Both the position numbers and the translations under genes were made by a program. A stretch of DNA of 64,000 nt. Source: Gavia stellata (taxonomy: Eukaryota > Chordata > Aves > Gaviiformes > Gaviidae). The notes under the pieces are model-generated. The model saw nothing but the letters and a program-made list of their open reading frames with translations. It ran no database searches and was not told the DNA's origin. The stretch covers positions 19,853,930-19,917,929 of the forward strand of contig NC_082595.1 of assembly GCF_030936135.1 (NCBI RefSeq), in the 5' to 3' direction. Each line of letters starts with the position of its first letter. The stretch's first letter is position 1. Positions 21,964-33,600 of this stretch are shown piece by piece.

Positions 21964-24522
21964 CAGTGCACTGGGAGCAGCTGTTACCTGAGCAACACAG
22001 ACTAATTGATCACTTATTCATGGTGCCTGGGCTCCTCTGTCCCAGGGGATGGCCACCTGCTCTCTGCGTGCCCTGTGCTCCTGCTTAGCACCTGAATATT
22101 TCAAACAGCTTGCTCACCCCCACCTCCCCTCCCCGCCGCCCTGAGCCAGCCATCCTGCTCACCCCTCTCTCCTAACCCCTGCCTGGGCTCCTCACTTGCT
22201 TGCAGGAGTGTGGCTCCACCAGGCCTGTTCCCAAATCACTCTGATGCAAGCACGGAGAGACACAAGCTCTAATTCATTCTGGCAGCTGGGAGGTTTAACT
22301 CTCCTGAGAGCAGAGCCGAGCTTGCATGAGTAATACCTCTGGCAGCACCGCGCAGCTTGCTAGGGACCAGCAGAGTAGCCACTCAGAGCACTGTTAGGAG
22401 GCAAGGACTGGGCTAGCAGGGGGCTGCAGTGCTGCGAGGAGCTGAGGTGGAGTAGGAAGCAAGTCAAGCAGAAGCAACTTAAAAATGAAAGTTAATCCAT
22501 CCTCCTTTCTAACGGTCATCAGGTCCAGAGTGTTCATGCTGAAACCAAGGGATGCAGCGTTGGCAGCATCCGTCCTGCGCTCTCTGGCAAGGTGAGCCGA
22601 GGCATGGTTGAGTGAGTTGAAGTTTTTGTTCTGTCTTGGATAGTCCCAGCCAGATAAACTGTGCTTAGAGAGTCATGAATAAATGATAGCCCACCGATGG
22701 AGCACTGCCTTCCACAGCTATTCCGCAGGGACGGAGGAGTGCTCTTTGTTAAAGCGGTATGGCCGGACAGAGGTTATCAGAGCTGCCCTCTGGCAGTGAG
22801 TCTGTCCTCCACTAGCTATAAAGGGAGCCCCAGGTGACAAGATTTCTCACCTAGGGCACAGTTTCACCATCTATTTAAGCATGGTTTTATTATCAGTTCT
22901 CCAAGACCATCTGCCATCCCCTTCCCATTCATAACCATGTCTGCCATCTCCTTTGGGAGAGCTCTGGGCACAAACAGCTGCACACACACACACAAATAAA
23001 TACATACCGAGACCTTATCAGCCATGCATTTGCCCACATGTGAGCAGAGAGCATTGCTGCTGCAACCACTGAGCTGACAGGAGTTACACGAGGAAGATCT
23101 AATTTAGAATGAAATTTTGTTAAAATATCTGGGGGTTTTGTTCGTTCGCCTTGTAAGCTCAAGGATTTTTAGTGCATCTTTATATCGATCACATTCTGCT
23201 TGTGGAAGTGAATGCCGCAGCCGAGAGCAGGGTGAGTTAGGTGTGATGCCCATTCAAAGAATTCATTAATCCTTGTCTGACTTCCTACACATCATACACA
23301 CATATACACACAGTGAACAACAGAACGAGCTAGAAACTGCCCTCTCCACCGCAGGACTCTGGGGAACAGTGGGAATTGTGTGTCCTTCTCAGGGAGGGCA
23401 TTAGCTGGGCGACTTGCGGACCACCTACCACACGTAGACAAGCCTGATCTGCTCCGGGTTGTGTCACCGTATTGGCGCGATGGGTCCCGTAACGTTACTG
23501 GAGTGCGCAGCAGAAGGACGAGAGGCATCCAACACGGACTGAAAGGAGGAAAACTCCAACTGGAAATAATCCGTTACTGCAAAAGCAAGCAGATGCCCGA
23601 AACAGCATCCTTGGAGAAATTCAAAGTGACCCTGTGATTTCAACCAGACTTACCACAAGAGGGCAGCCAGCGTTTTCTGGGCCGATTACCCCAGAAAATG
23701 GGTACCTGAGGAGGACCTCCTTTGCACTGGTCTGTTAGAAAGCTCAGCCTCTCTTCTGGGCATTGAATCTTTAAAAGTCATGTCCCTGCTTTACTCTGTT
23801 AGGCCAAAAAGTGAAGTGACCCGGTTTGGTGCACTACAGAGCTGATTTGTTTTCAGATATATGGAACAGCAGTTGGAGGAGAGAGCGTGTCATCTTTCCT
23901 GCGGCTTTCCTTGCTCTCCCAGGACCTCTGCTCCCAGCCAAGAGCCTGGCGCGCGTAGCTTCTGGGCTGAGCTCCCTGAGCTGGAGCTGGAGGTCCAGGT
24001 GGAGGTCTGGTTTACTGCTTGGGGCACCTAGAGACAACTCTGGTGTGGAAAATGTGGTGGGAGCTTCCTCATGGGAATCTAGCACCTTTCTGACAGGCTC
24101 AGCGCTTCTGATGCTGGGGACAGGGGGAAAGGGCTGCATCCCCAGGGAACAGGGCAGCCCGATGCTTATGTGGCATCACAGGTCGCCTGGGGAGTCCTTC
24201 CCATGCCCAGGCTCTGCCCCGATGCTCCTGGCTGCACAGCATGGTGGGAGAGCCTTTCTGAGCAGAGTTCCTTGCGGAGAGGTTATTTTGGGTAGCTCTG
24301 GGTGCCTTCGAGTGGCATGTGTTGACACTGACCTCTAGTGGAATAGATCTCTTTACTTTTTCCCTGCAATTTTACCCATTTTAAGTGACACATCTTAAAG
24401 GGGACTGGAGAGGGCCCAGAATTAGAGTTTCGGTTTTAAAATCCTCCAAGTCAGAACATCAAGATTGGCCTCATACTATATTTAAATGTTTTTACTCCCT
24501 CCATCACTACCTGTCAGTATGT

Positions 24523-24560
24523 TTTATATATATATAAAATATATATGCATGTGCATGTGT
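24523..24560. repeat. (TA)n-rich microsatellite
   Basis: Two short runs of alternating TA separated by AAA, followed by a GCATGTG repeat. Confidence 0.8.
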
Positions 24561-24790
24561 CTATGTATACATACAGGTGTAACTCTCTGAAAATAATCTA
24601 AGTCCAAATCCCGCATGGCCAGGCAGAAAAGCTCTCTGACAGGAAGACAGCACAAAACGGAGCCCAAGCCTCAGTGAATGAATGACAGAAGGCAAATAAC
24701 GAGTGGCCAAGTTCAGTGGCCAAGTTCATCTTTCAGACTTTCCACTCAAATTGTCTGAAGGGATGGTAGAAGCACACCCAGCCAGATCAC

Positions 24791-24814
24791 AATACCCAGC
24801 CTGAGCTGGGTATT
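24791..24814. repeat. Perfect 10-bp inverted repeat, 4-nt loop
   Basis: AATACCCAGC and GCTGGGTATT are exact reverse complements separated by CTGA. The stem does not extend further. No U-run follows, and no adjacent gene would explain a terminator. Confidence 0.8.
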
Positions 24815-27032
24815 AGTGGGTGTAGCTGGAAGGTCAGAGCACGGAACGGCTGGACATGGGTGCCTGGGTGGCACAGCTGATTTTAATGGGGAGTGCCCGG
24901 TCTCCGCAGCTCAGCTGCAGCAGACCACTGCAACACAGCCCTGGGAGAGCACTAGCCAGCACAAGAAAGTTCAAGGCTCACCTCAGGGAAGCTGCAAGAG
25001 CACCAGCTCCAGCTAAGTGCACATCAGCAGCAGAGGAAGGCCACCTCCAGGGGCTGCTTGGCAGCCAGAGGTGTAGACAGCTTGCGGTGGACTGGACTGT
25101 AGAGTCCCAAGTGATGGAGCTCGAGTTGCCTCCCTGCAGAGCTGGTCCAGGGCTTTTTAGCTCAGGCTCTGTGCTTTGGCTGAACCACTCCTGGACCTGT
25201 GCTAGGCCTGGAAGCAGGCTCCACACCTATGCCACAACTGGAACAGAACATCACAAGGTAATCGAGGAGTAACTGCCACTTGCTGCAAAGCCAAGCAGCA
25301 ACTAGTTCACAGAAAAGTGAAATCTTTGTGCATCACCACACAGGTTTGCGCTGATTTGAGCAACATGGATTTCTCCCAATACCTCATTTCATCCACACAA
25401 ATGTCTGTAAGACATCATTCCATGATGGAGCTACATGTCTAGCAACATCTGCTATGTTACTGGAGAAAATGACAAAGGCATTTTGGAAGGTATTTGGTGG
25501 GTAACCTAGTAGCACTTGGGTACAGAAAGCTGAAAGTGGGGAAATTCTGAGTGGGGGTCAGGAATGTCGGCTGCAGACACACATGGAGCTCGGATGCAGC
25601 CACCACCAGGATGTGAGAGGGAGTGACATGAATATATGGCCCAGATCCCTGTCCTGCGTTGGGCAGAGCTGGTAAGATGTAGGAAAAGCTCCTTTCCCTT
25701 AGCAATTGTAGTCTCGCAGCCAGGCAGTGCCAGGGACACAACTGGAGATACTGAAACAGATCCTCAGCGTGGGACAAAAACTTGTGACTGGAAGTTATCG
25801 ATGCCAACGAAAACTTCCCCTGCCTGCCTCCTGCTGCCCTCACACCCCAAAACTTTTCTTCCTGCCTGGTCAGAGACACTTTCCATGGGTAGCTCGCCTG
25901 CAGCAAGGCTACGGTTAAAGGCCTGGCGGCCAGTGCTGGGGGAGTGACGCAAACCCGAAGCAGCAGCTGCAGCACGGGAGGGGGAAGTCATTGGCGCTTT
26001 GCATGTGGTTTGTGTGAACTCAGTCCGGTACCCACCACCAAGCTCTTCCCAGGTGAGCTCCCTTGCAGGTGTGTGGCACGAATTGATCCTTCCCCTCCTG
26101 CTGGGCTGAACTGGAAAGATGGGCACCCTGCAGAGGCGGAGAGGCACGTCAAGCAATAAAAGCAACAAGTGAAACTGATTTTAAAGTGTCACCTGCGTTC
26201 AAAGCTATCTAGGTTGTCTTCTGAGGAAACCCACTGCTTGGGACACTGGAAAGTAACTAGATGAAGTCTATGAAGATCCATGAGGAACACAACTGGATAG
26301 TTTTGATGTTGGAAGGAGAGCACTGAAATGCAGCCTGGTCAATCATTCACGGGCAGGGAGCTGGGCCTTCGTTGGAGCTTCTATTTTCAGCTTTGATCTC
26401 TGTGTCCTGGCTGCTCTTGTGCGAGCCGCGGCAGCCACTCTGGGCTTTGGGCTTTCTATTTGCAATGCAGAAAGGCGGTGGGAAGCGGCTGGACCAAGTG
26501 ACTTGTACAGCCAAGTGTAGTGACCACCTGGCCTTTCCCTTTGCCTGTACAGACAGGACAGACAAGAAGGTGGGTGAAACGAGTTAAACCATGCACATGC
26601 GAAAAGCAAACGTCTCGTTTGCACCTATCTCTGCTACCAGTGACATCCACCATATCGTTTCCCACAGAGCCTGCGGCTTCACTCAGCACCTGCGCACGCA
26701 ACAGCATCCTCACCCACACACCGCCCGGTTTGACAAGGTCCCTCTGCCACCCCTGGCAAAGCTGCCTGCTGTTTAAAGAACCCGAACAGGGCAGGGGAGG
26801 GGGCAGGCCCGGGACACACCGGCATGTACTGCCCGGCATGGGGAAGCGCAGCGTGGCCACCTCCCCTGCGCACCCCCGGCTGCCGGCCCTCGCCCACACG
26901 TGCCGTGCCCACGGGTGGGTCTCCTCCCTCCCAGCGCTCCTGCGCCGCCCCCGGACACAGCGGGCGGGGAGAGGCAGCCCCCCGCTTAGGGGGTGCGGGG
27001 GGTGCCGCGGCAGCACGGCGGGGCGGTGGCGG

Positions 27033-27042
27033 GGGGAATCCC
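27033..27042 (+). promoter_or_regulatory. kappa-B site
   Basis: GGGGAATCCC fits GGGRNWYYCC exactly. It lies 199 bp before the NFKBIE start codon and 23 bp before an AP-1 site. Confidence 0.6.
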
Positions 27043-27065
27043 GGGCAGGCGGGGCCGGGCGCGAC

Positions 27066-27072
27066 TGAGTCA
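27066..27072 (+). promoter_or_regulatory. AP-1 site
   Basis: TGAGTCA is the consensus TRE and sits inside the 11-bp palindrome ACTGAGTCAGT. Confidence 0.55.
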
Positions 27073-27147
27073 GTGCGGGCAGGGGCAGGAGGAGGAGCCG
27101 CGGCGGCTTAGCCTCCGCGCCGGCCGCCGCTCGCTGGCTTTCCGGCC

Positions 27148-27237
27148 ATGAGCCCCCCGGCGCCGGGGTCGGGGTCGGGGTTGGGGCCGGGGCCGGGGCC
27201 GGGGCCGGGGCCGGGGCGGGCGGGCGGCGAGCGCTGA
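27148..27237 (+). CDS. Upstream ORF of NFKBIE (29 codons)
   Basis: ATG at 27148 in a fair context (G at -3) opens 29 codons ending with TGA at 27235-27237, three bases before the NFKBIE ATG and in the same frame. The middle is made of GGGTCG units and then five GGGGCC units, encoding Gly-Ser and then alternating Pro-Gly (residues 13-23 are G-P repeats). Whether it is in the mRNA depends on the transcription start, which cannot be read here. If it is, it should limit or modulate NFKBIE translation. Confidence 0.45.
   Translation: MSPPAPGSGSGLGPGPGPGPGPGRAGGER
27183..27216 (+). repeat. (GGGGCC)5 repeat
   Basis: Five perfect GGGGCC units plus GGGG, preceded by GGGGTC units. The GGGG tracts fit a G-quadruplex in the sense strand of the NFKBIE 5' region. 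Confidence 0.9.
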
Positions 27238-27240
27238 GCG

Positions 27241-27602
27241 ATGTCGCGGGCGGCGGGCGGCGAGTGCCGCAAGGAGGCGGCGGGCTGGGAGGGCGAGGAC
27301 GGGCAGTGCGACTCGGGCATCGAGTCGCTGCGCTCGCTGCCGGGCGGGAGGGAGACCCCCGCCGCCGCCGCCGAGATCCCCCCTGCCGCCTCCGAGACCC
27401 TCGCCGAGACCCTCGCCGAGACCGCCGCCGAGACCGCCGCCGCCGAGGAGCGGCTCGACTCCAGCTACGGCTCCGGCGCCCTCCCGGAGCCCCTGGCCGC
27501 GCTGCCGGCCGCCTGCCGCGCCGAGGAGCCGCCGCCGCAGCCCGAGGGGCTCGGCCGGCAGCAGCTGGAGGCGCTCACCTACGTTTCGGAGGACGGCGAC
27601 AC
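27241..27602 (+). CDS. NFKBIE: NFKBIE first coding exon
   Basis: ATG at 27241 to the donor at 27603 (AC|GTGAGTG, splitting a Thr codon). It encodes the phosphodegron and the disordered N-terminus. A 12-bp unit is repeated imperfectly in the DNA around 27400-27450 and gives LAETLAETAAETAA in the protein. Confidence 0.92.
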
Positions 27603-30600
27603 GTGAGTGACCGCGGCCCCTGCCCTCCCACCTTCCCCGGGGGCGGCTGGCGAGGGCCGGGCCCCCCCCCCCCCGGCCCCGGGCTTGGCCCCCCGCAGCC
27701 GGCCGGCGGCAGGGAGCCGGTGCCTAGAGATAAGCAGGGCTTTATCTGCAGTGGTCCCCAGCCCTCTCCTGAGGAGCACCCGTTCAGCTGGCCTCCAGCC
27801 TCCATCCTGAGGGCCTCCCGCCGTACGCAGTGCACAGATGCTTGGCAGCCTGGCATGGGTTTGGGTGGGTGACCAGTGGGGCATCCGAGCCAGGTCCAGC
27901 AGCGTGAGCAGGGAGAGGCAGCCCCGGCAACGTGGCACAGAATGGACCCGCTGTAGGAAGCCAACTTCCACTTGCTATGGGGCCACTAGCAACTAGAAGG
28001 TGGTGTGGGAGCAAATCAAGCCCCCCCGCTGGCTCTTCCCCAGAGAATGCAACGTTTCCTCCCTGATGGGGAAGGCTTGGCTGCATGAGATGGCACGTAA
28101 GCAAGACCCAAAGCAAGACTGGCTATGCAAGGCTGTGTTAGGGCCACAGATGCTGCTCAACCGAGCAACCCAAGAACTCTTTGTTCTCAGGTGGAAATTG
28201 CCGTGCTTTGCCAACACGGCTGCACACCACAGCTTTGAGCACATTTGTGACGCACGCCCTACTATGGGGTTGCCCTCCTGAGCGTCTGTGACGGAGACGA
28301 GTGTTTCTCTTAATGAGGGGGGGCTTCCCACATCCGTAATGCCCTCTAAAGGGCAGAGGCATCACGCTGGAGGTATTTGGTTTGGATTCTGGTAACTGCC
28401 TTCAGCTAATCATGGCTTTTTTCTGTCGTACATTCCCTCAACAGAAGGTTTTCATCATGAGCGCACACGCAGAGCATGAGCAAAGTGTGCTCGCAGCTGA
28501 GAAGGGCAAAGCTTTGCCCCAGACCCAGGCTGGAGTTTAATACTGAGTAATGGTGCAAGAGGAAGAGAAACTAAGAGGCACTGACACGAGCAAGCAAATG
28601 TCTTCGGTAGCGGGAGCAGCAAGGAGGCTCTGTCCTTGCCTGGCAGAGCACATCTGGTTCTGAGGCTGAAGATTAGCTGGGAGCCAGCCCGAGTGTTTAC
28701 TTCCTGGTTAGGAAGGAGCCTGTGCATCTGCTAATTAATTCATTAATGCTCACTGTGGGATCAGGTCCAAGGATTGGCTGGAAGTCTAGCAGCAAGCAAG
28801 GTTAGACTAAACCCAGCCTCCCACGCTCCCCAGCTGGGCGCCTGGATAGTGCTTCCTAGTCCTGTCCTATCTGCAGGCTGGCTCTGGGGCTCCTCGGCAT
28901 GGAGAAGCTTCACCACCTTTCCCAGCTGTAACGCTAGAGCCAAGGTGCCCGTGGAGAGAGCCAGGGGTCTTCTAAGCAGAGCTGTGGAAGTAACGCCTCA
29001 GAAAAGTCCTCCGGGCTAGTCTGTCGCGGTGTGCCCAGAGCTCCCTGCTTGCTTTTCCTTAGTGAGTCTGGTAGATGCAGCTGCTTGGAGATGCTTTTGC
29101 TGCTTGGGGCTGTCTTGGTAAGGTGGCCGAGCCCTTTGCTTGTCAGACTTGCTTGGCCAGAGCTTAATGCAAGCATCTCATTAACTAGGGAAACATTAAT
29201 CGGTGGTGCCGTGGTTACTGTAGGCAGGAGAGCACTCCAAATGGTTGCAGTTGCTCTTCTGTTTTCTCTCTCTCACCGTGCAGTTCAGAACAGGAAATCT
29301 GTAAAGAGCGAGGGAGGGAGCAAAAAGTCTGCCGGTGCTGCAGCTCGTACAGCTCCGGGCTGGCTGTGTCCATGCAGGAGCTGGATTTCCTGGGATCCGC
29401 TCCCAGCTCTGGGAAAAAACCTGTTCTTGTGGTTAGAGCGGCGAGGCTGTGGATTTCTGCCTCTGCTATTCCTGTCTCTCCTCCTGACCTTGCCAGAGAG
29501 GTAGGTGGCATTTATATTTAGAAATGCTGAACATCCACCACTAAGTCGATGCTAATGGGGACTGCAAGCGCACAGTGACTCATTGAACTGCCACCGGTTT
29601 TGTATGGTTTTGTATGCAAAAACAAGTCAGGGCTGATAGTAATGCTGAAGTCTATGGAGCAATTGCTCATTCGTGACAGAAGGTCCCCAGAGAAAAGGGA
29701 TCAGATGGCCACAGGCTGCATCCCTTTCATCCAGCCAGACAAACCCATTGACTTCTTTTCATTTTCGTTAGCGGCACATTTTCTTGTGTGCCTTGCTTGA
29801 ATGTCTGCCACAAAACAGCTCCAGGCCAAGAATTAAAATCATGCTACCATTATATTTCAGAAGACTTGGGCAACAGCACTTTCCTGTAATTGTAATTCTG
29901 AAAATGCAAAAAGTTCAGAGGTTTTGGCCAAGTTTGGTTCCTGTTTCCCCAGATGCCCTGGCTGGTACCCAGTGGAGAGTAGCACCAGACTCACACAAGC
30001 TGGCCAAAGTCATGGCTGTCCATCTGGCAGAAGTCTTGGCTGTCCATAGCTCTTCCAGGCTCGCCCACCCATGCCACCTCGAGGTGTGCCTGCGAGGGGG
30101 CTGTGTTTGTCAGCCTGCCACTTGTAGGGGAAGTATATGAGATGGAGGCAGAGGCGAGGAGCATGTGCTTGAGCAGTTGGAGTGTCAACGGGATGATACC
30201 CGTTGGATACCTTCCTGCCCGCCTCCACGGGACAGCAGCGTTAACTCGGGCAGAGTGAAGCAATGGAGCTAAAACTGGCTCTTCCCATGCTCAAAATTAG
30301 AAGGGGTCCTGCTTCTAGAGGAAGGAAATTGGACAGCATGAGAGATGTGGTTGTGATGGCCGGTGAAATGTGTGGGTGCCGTCTTCCAAGAGTCATTTGC
30401 CCAAGCGTCAGCCCCCCCCACGCCTCCCCAGTGCCACTGGCAGTCCCTCTGCCTTGGGGAAGTCAGAGTTGCAGTAATCAGGCACTGGCACCATCAGTTC
30501 CCAAGAGAAAGCAGCAGAGCTGGCATGGCAGGAGAGGTCAAGGATAAGGAACAGGCTGACAGGCAGAAGATGGTGGGTGCACTTAGGGCAGTGATACGTA

Positions 30601-33600
30601 TCCTGCTTATCCCGTGGCCAGATAGAGAACAAGCCCAGTGTGCTCAAGCTCAAGCAGTCTCCTCAAAGCATCCGTCTTTTCCTTGAGAACCAAGCGGTCT
30701 CCTCCGAGAATCCGTCTCTTCCATGTCAACCAGCTCCTTTTCTGCTGAACTGAGTCCCAATGGGACTGCTCTGCGTGGAAGTGATGAGAGGGGCTTTCCA
30801 GCTGCAGGCATGGCTAGCTCTGAGCAGGCTGCAGGCAGCTTCATCCCTGTGCCCCAGCCTCCAGACAAGCTCAACCTTTGTTAGGATTCACCAAGGAAAC
30901 CCCCTCCTTCCGGCCTCGCCAGGCAGATGCATGAGTCCAGTGTCCTGGGAAAGGGGTAGGCGTGGGATCAGCTTCTTTGAGGTGGGATGGGGTGCGATGG
31001 GATCGCCTGTCGCGTTCCAGCGCAAGGGAAAACCTCCCTGTTTGCTTGGGCTTATGGCAGCCCCTGCCAACTCTGGAAAGGCAGAGTTGATTCATCCATG
31101 TGGGAAGTGAGGCTGACCTTCCTCTCTCTAGGACTATATATTCTGTCTTAAACTTAAAAACGTTTCCCTTTCTGCCCATGCTGGTCCTTGGGCCACGCAC
31201 CAGTTTATGCCGTCGGTACCTGATGCCACAGTGATGGGCCCCTTGCGCAGCTGGGTAGAGCGCGTGCAGTCTTGCTCTGGGCCCTCTGGCCGTGCTGTGC
31301 TGCGAAAGGCTGGGGGCTGCGCCTCTGCAAGAGGGCGGCTGTCTTCTGCACGAGGCTCCGTATGCAAAGCATGTGGCTCCTCCATGGGGGTGAAGGTCGG
31401 GGGTCCCCAGCTTAATCACGGGAGAGAGATCTTGGCCTCCTTCAGATGGAAAATGGGACCGAGTGGTTTTGGTTGGGTGCGTGTTTCGGGGAGGGAGGGG
31501 AGCGGAGGAAGCCTGACTTCCTCCTTCCACCAGAGACAAGTGCTGCCCCGTCTGCTGATAAGAAATCACGTGCCAGTGACTTGTGGGCTGAGATGCCTTA
31601 ACAAGGGCTCGGGGACAGTTAATCGAGTAAAATTGGGGCCCCACGGGAGCTGATGTTCTGAGTTCTCCTCCACGTGATGGTAGCAAAGGGGCCTTCCCGG
31701 CTGAGCCCTTGTCTGCGTGGGTAGGCATTGAGCACGAAGGCTCATCTAGCAGCAGCAAGAGCCGCTTCTAACCATTCACCGGCGTGTGCCAGTTGTAACC
31801 CTCCCATCTTGTGTAGCCCTGTGCTAGAGATCTTCCCTGTGCAGGGGAATAGAGGCTGTCCCCATTGAGGTTGCCTGCTCCAGTATGGCTGCTTGCTCGG
31901 TGCTTGCCCGGCTGAACAGGCGTGTTGCTGAACCGCGGATCCCAGCGTGTGTGCCTGGGAGCACGCTCAGCATGTGACAGCAAAGGGAAACCACTGTGAA
32001 AGAAGAAAAAAGAAGCAGGGGACTGTAGAGACACAGTTTTAGGAGAAGGATTGAAGGAGTCCAATGCAGAGAGCACACCTGGTTGCTAGTCGGGCTGGGA
32101 GTCCCCCTGCTCGGCTGGGCTGGGTTGTTGCTGACTGCCCAGCAGCGGGATGACCATAGTTAATGAGAAGCAAGGATGCTCTTGGTTTTTCCAGAGGGGC
32201 TTTGGAAAACTCCTTGCCAGACTGCCAGGGGAGTTCGAGCCCATCCCGGGTTGCTCCCTAGCACACTGCTGTTGTGGGGCGGAGAAGAAAATGAGTCCTA
32301 ACGTGGCACTGGCTGGAGGGAGAAAGGAACCTGCTGTGTCCAGCTCCCTGTGCCTGGACTCTCAGCTCTTCCTCTGTGTGTGCTTAGGAGTTTGGTGAGC
32401 AGGGGAGGGCTTGGTGCCCCTCCAAGCGAGAGCAGGCAGCTCTGCACAGGCTCCTTTAGGAAGCCCCAGAAGTTGCTGGCTGCCACAGGGGTCACACACA
32501 TACAGCCTTGGCGTAAGGTGCGTAAGTCCTGGCAGCCCTCTGAGATCGTGCAGGCAAGAAAAGATTTTTTTTCCCTGTTTGGATGACTTCAGCCTGGCCT
32601 GGAGGAAGTTTCTTCAGACTTTCCGCCTGCATAGGTTTGCCTTGGAGCTGGGGAGAGGCACAGGGAACTTCAGCACAGAGGAAGGGAAAGAATGGCTGGA
32701 AATTTCCATGTCCTGGGATGCTGAAGCCTGATGCACTCGGCAGGCAGGGCTTGACCACTGCTTGACCACTGCTGGGAAAGGGTTGAGCTCAGCTGAATTA
32801 ACAATGAAAGTTTTGATTTTTGTTGGTTTGGGTTTTTTTTAAATACAATGTGGATAAAAGAGGAGTCAGACGTGACTGTGCATGCAGAGAGGCCATGGGT
32901 TTGAGCTGTGAGCGTGGTTACTGGGAGCCTCCCTGCATCACAGAGATGAGAAGCTCCTCTGACTGGGGCAGATGCAGGGCTGAAGGAGGGCCCTGAGACA
33001 TCCTAGATCCACAGCTGGTGCCTCATTAAAAGAAAATCCTGAGGCAGCAAGGATATGTGCACGGAGCTGTAAATGATTGTTAGGTGTGTTGTACTGGCTG
33101 TGGCAAAGTCCAGGCACTGTTCTCTTGCAAGAGCCTGTTCTGACCTAAAGATATCTCTGTGTGTACGGACACTGTAGAACGTATTTTCCTCCTGATGAGC
33201 AAGAATGGGAATTTGCTCCATTTGAAATAGAGTTGCTACGGCCAATGGACCTTTCAGGATGTTTGCTGCTTTTATTGCAATCATTCATCTCGCTTCTTGG
33301 CCCACGTCTGTGAAACCAGCTCCATCCACCTGGGATGGGCCAACCCGAATTCTGGCGTGGCTCATCCCTGCAGTGATGGTAGTGCAGGACAGACCCCTCA
33401 TTTTGCAGGGGGCAGTCTGCATGCATCTGACGTTTAGTGTTTCTGCAATCCAGGACCCACCACCTGCTCAGAAAGGGAGCAAAATGCTCAATCATGTGGG
33501 TGCAGAGTCTAGAGGATGTAAGGCCAGGGGTGCAGTATGCTGGTGAATGGGAGCACCTTCATCTCCCCACCTCCTTGTCCTCCTCCCCCACCTCAGTGAA

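Larger units (their letters stand above)
18061..26780. other. Intergenic interval between the TMEM151B and NFKBIE promoters
   Basis: The two flanking genes are divergent. No coding exon is recognisable in these 8.7 kb. The base composition is lower in GC than in the flanking islands, with AT-rich patches around 19.0, 20.4 and 24.5 kb. It holds short CA and TA microsatellites, a 24-bp tandem duplication (21916-21963), a perfect short hairpin (24791-24814) and one old LINE-like scrap near 19.35 kb. Confidence 0.7.
26780..27720 (+). promoter_or_regulatory. CpG island and promoter of NFKBIE
   Basis: CpG-dense DNA surrounds the first coding exon. A kappa-B match (GGGGAATCCC, 27033-27042) and a perfect AP-1 site (TGAGTCA, 27066-27072) lie about 170-210 bp before the start codon. 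I see no TATA box. The kappa-B site fits the feedback control known for I-kappa-B genes, whose transcription is induced by the NF-kappa-B they inhibit. Confidence 0.7.

Noticed and set aside
32225-32245. tRNA B-box-like GTTCGAGCCC
   Set aside because: No A-box at the right distance and no cloverleaf-compatible flanks.
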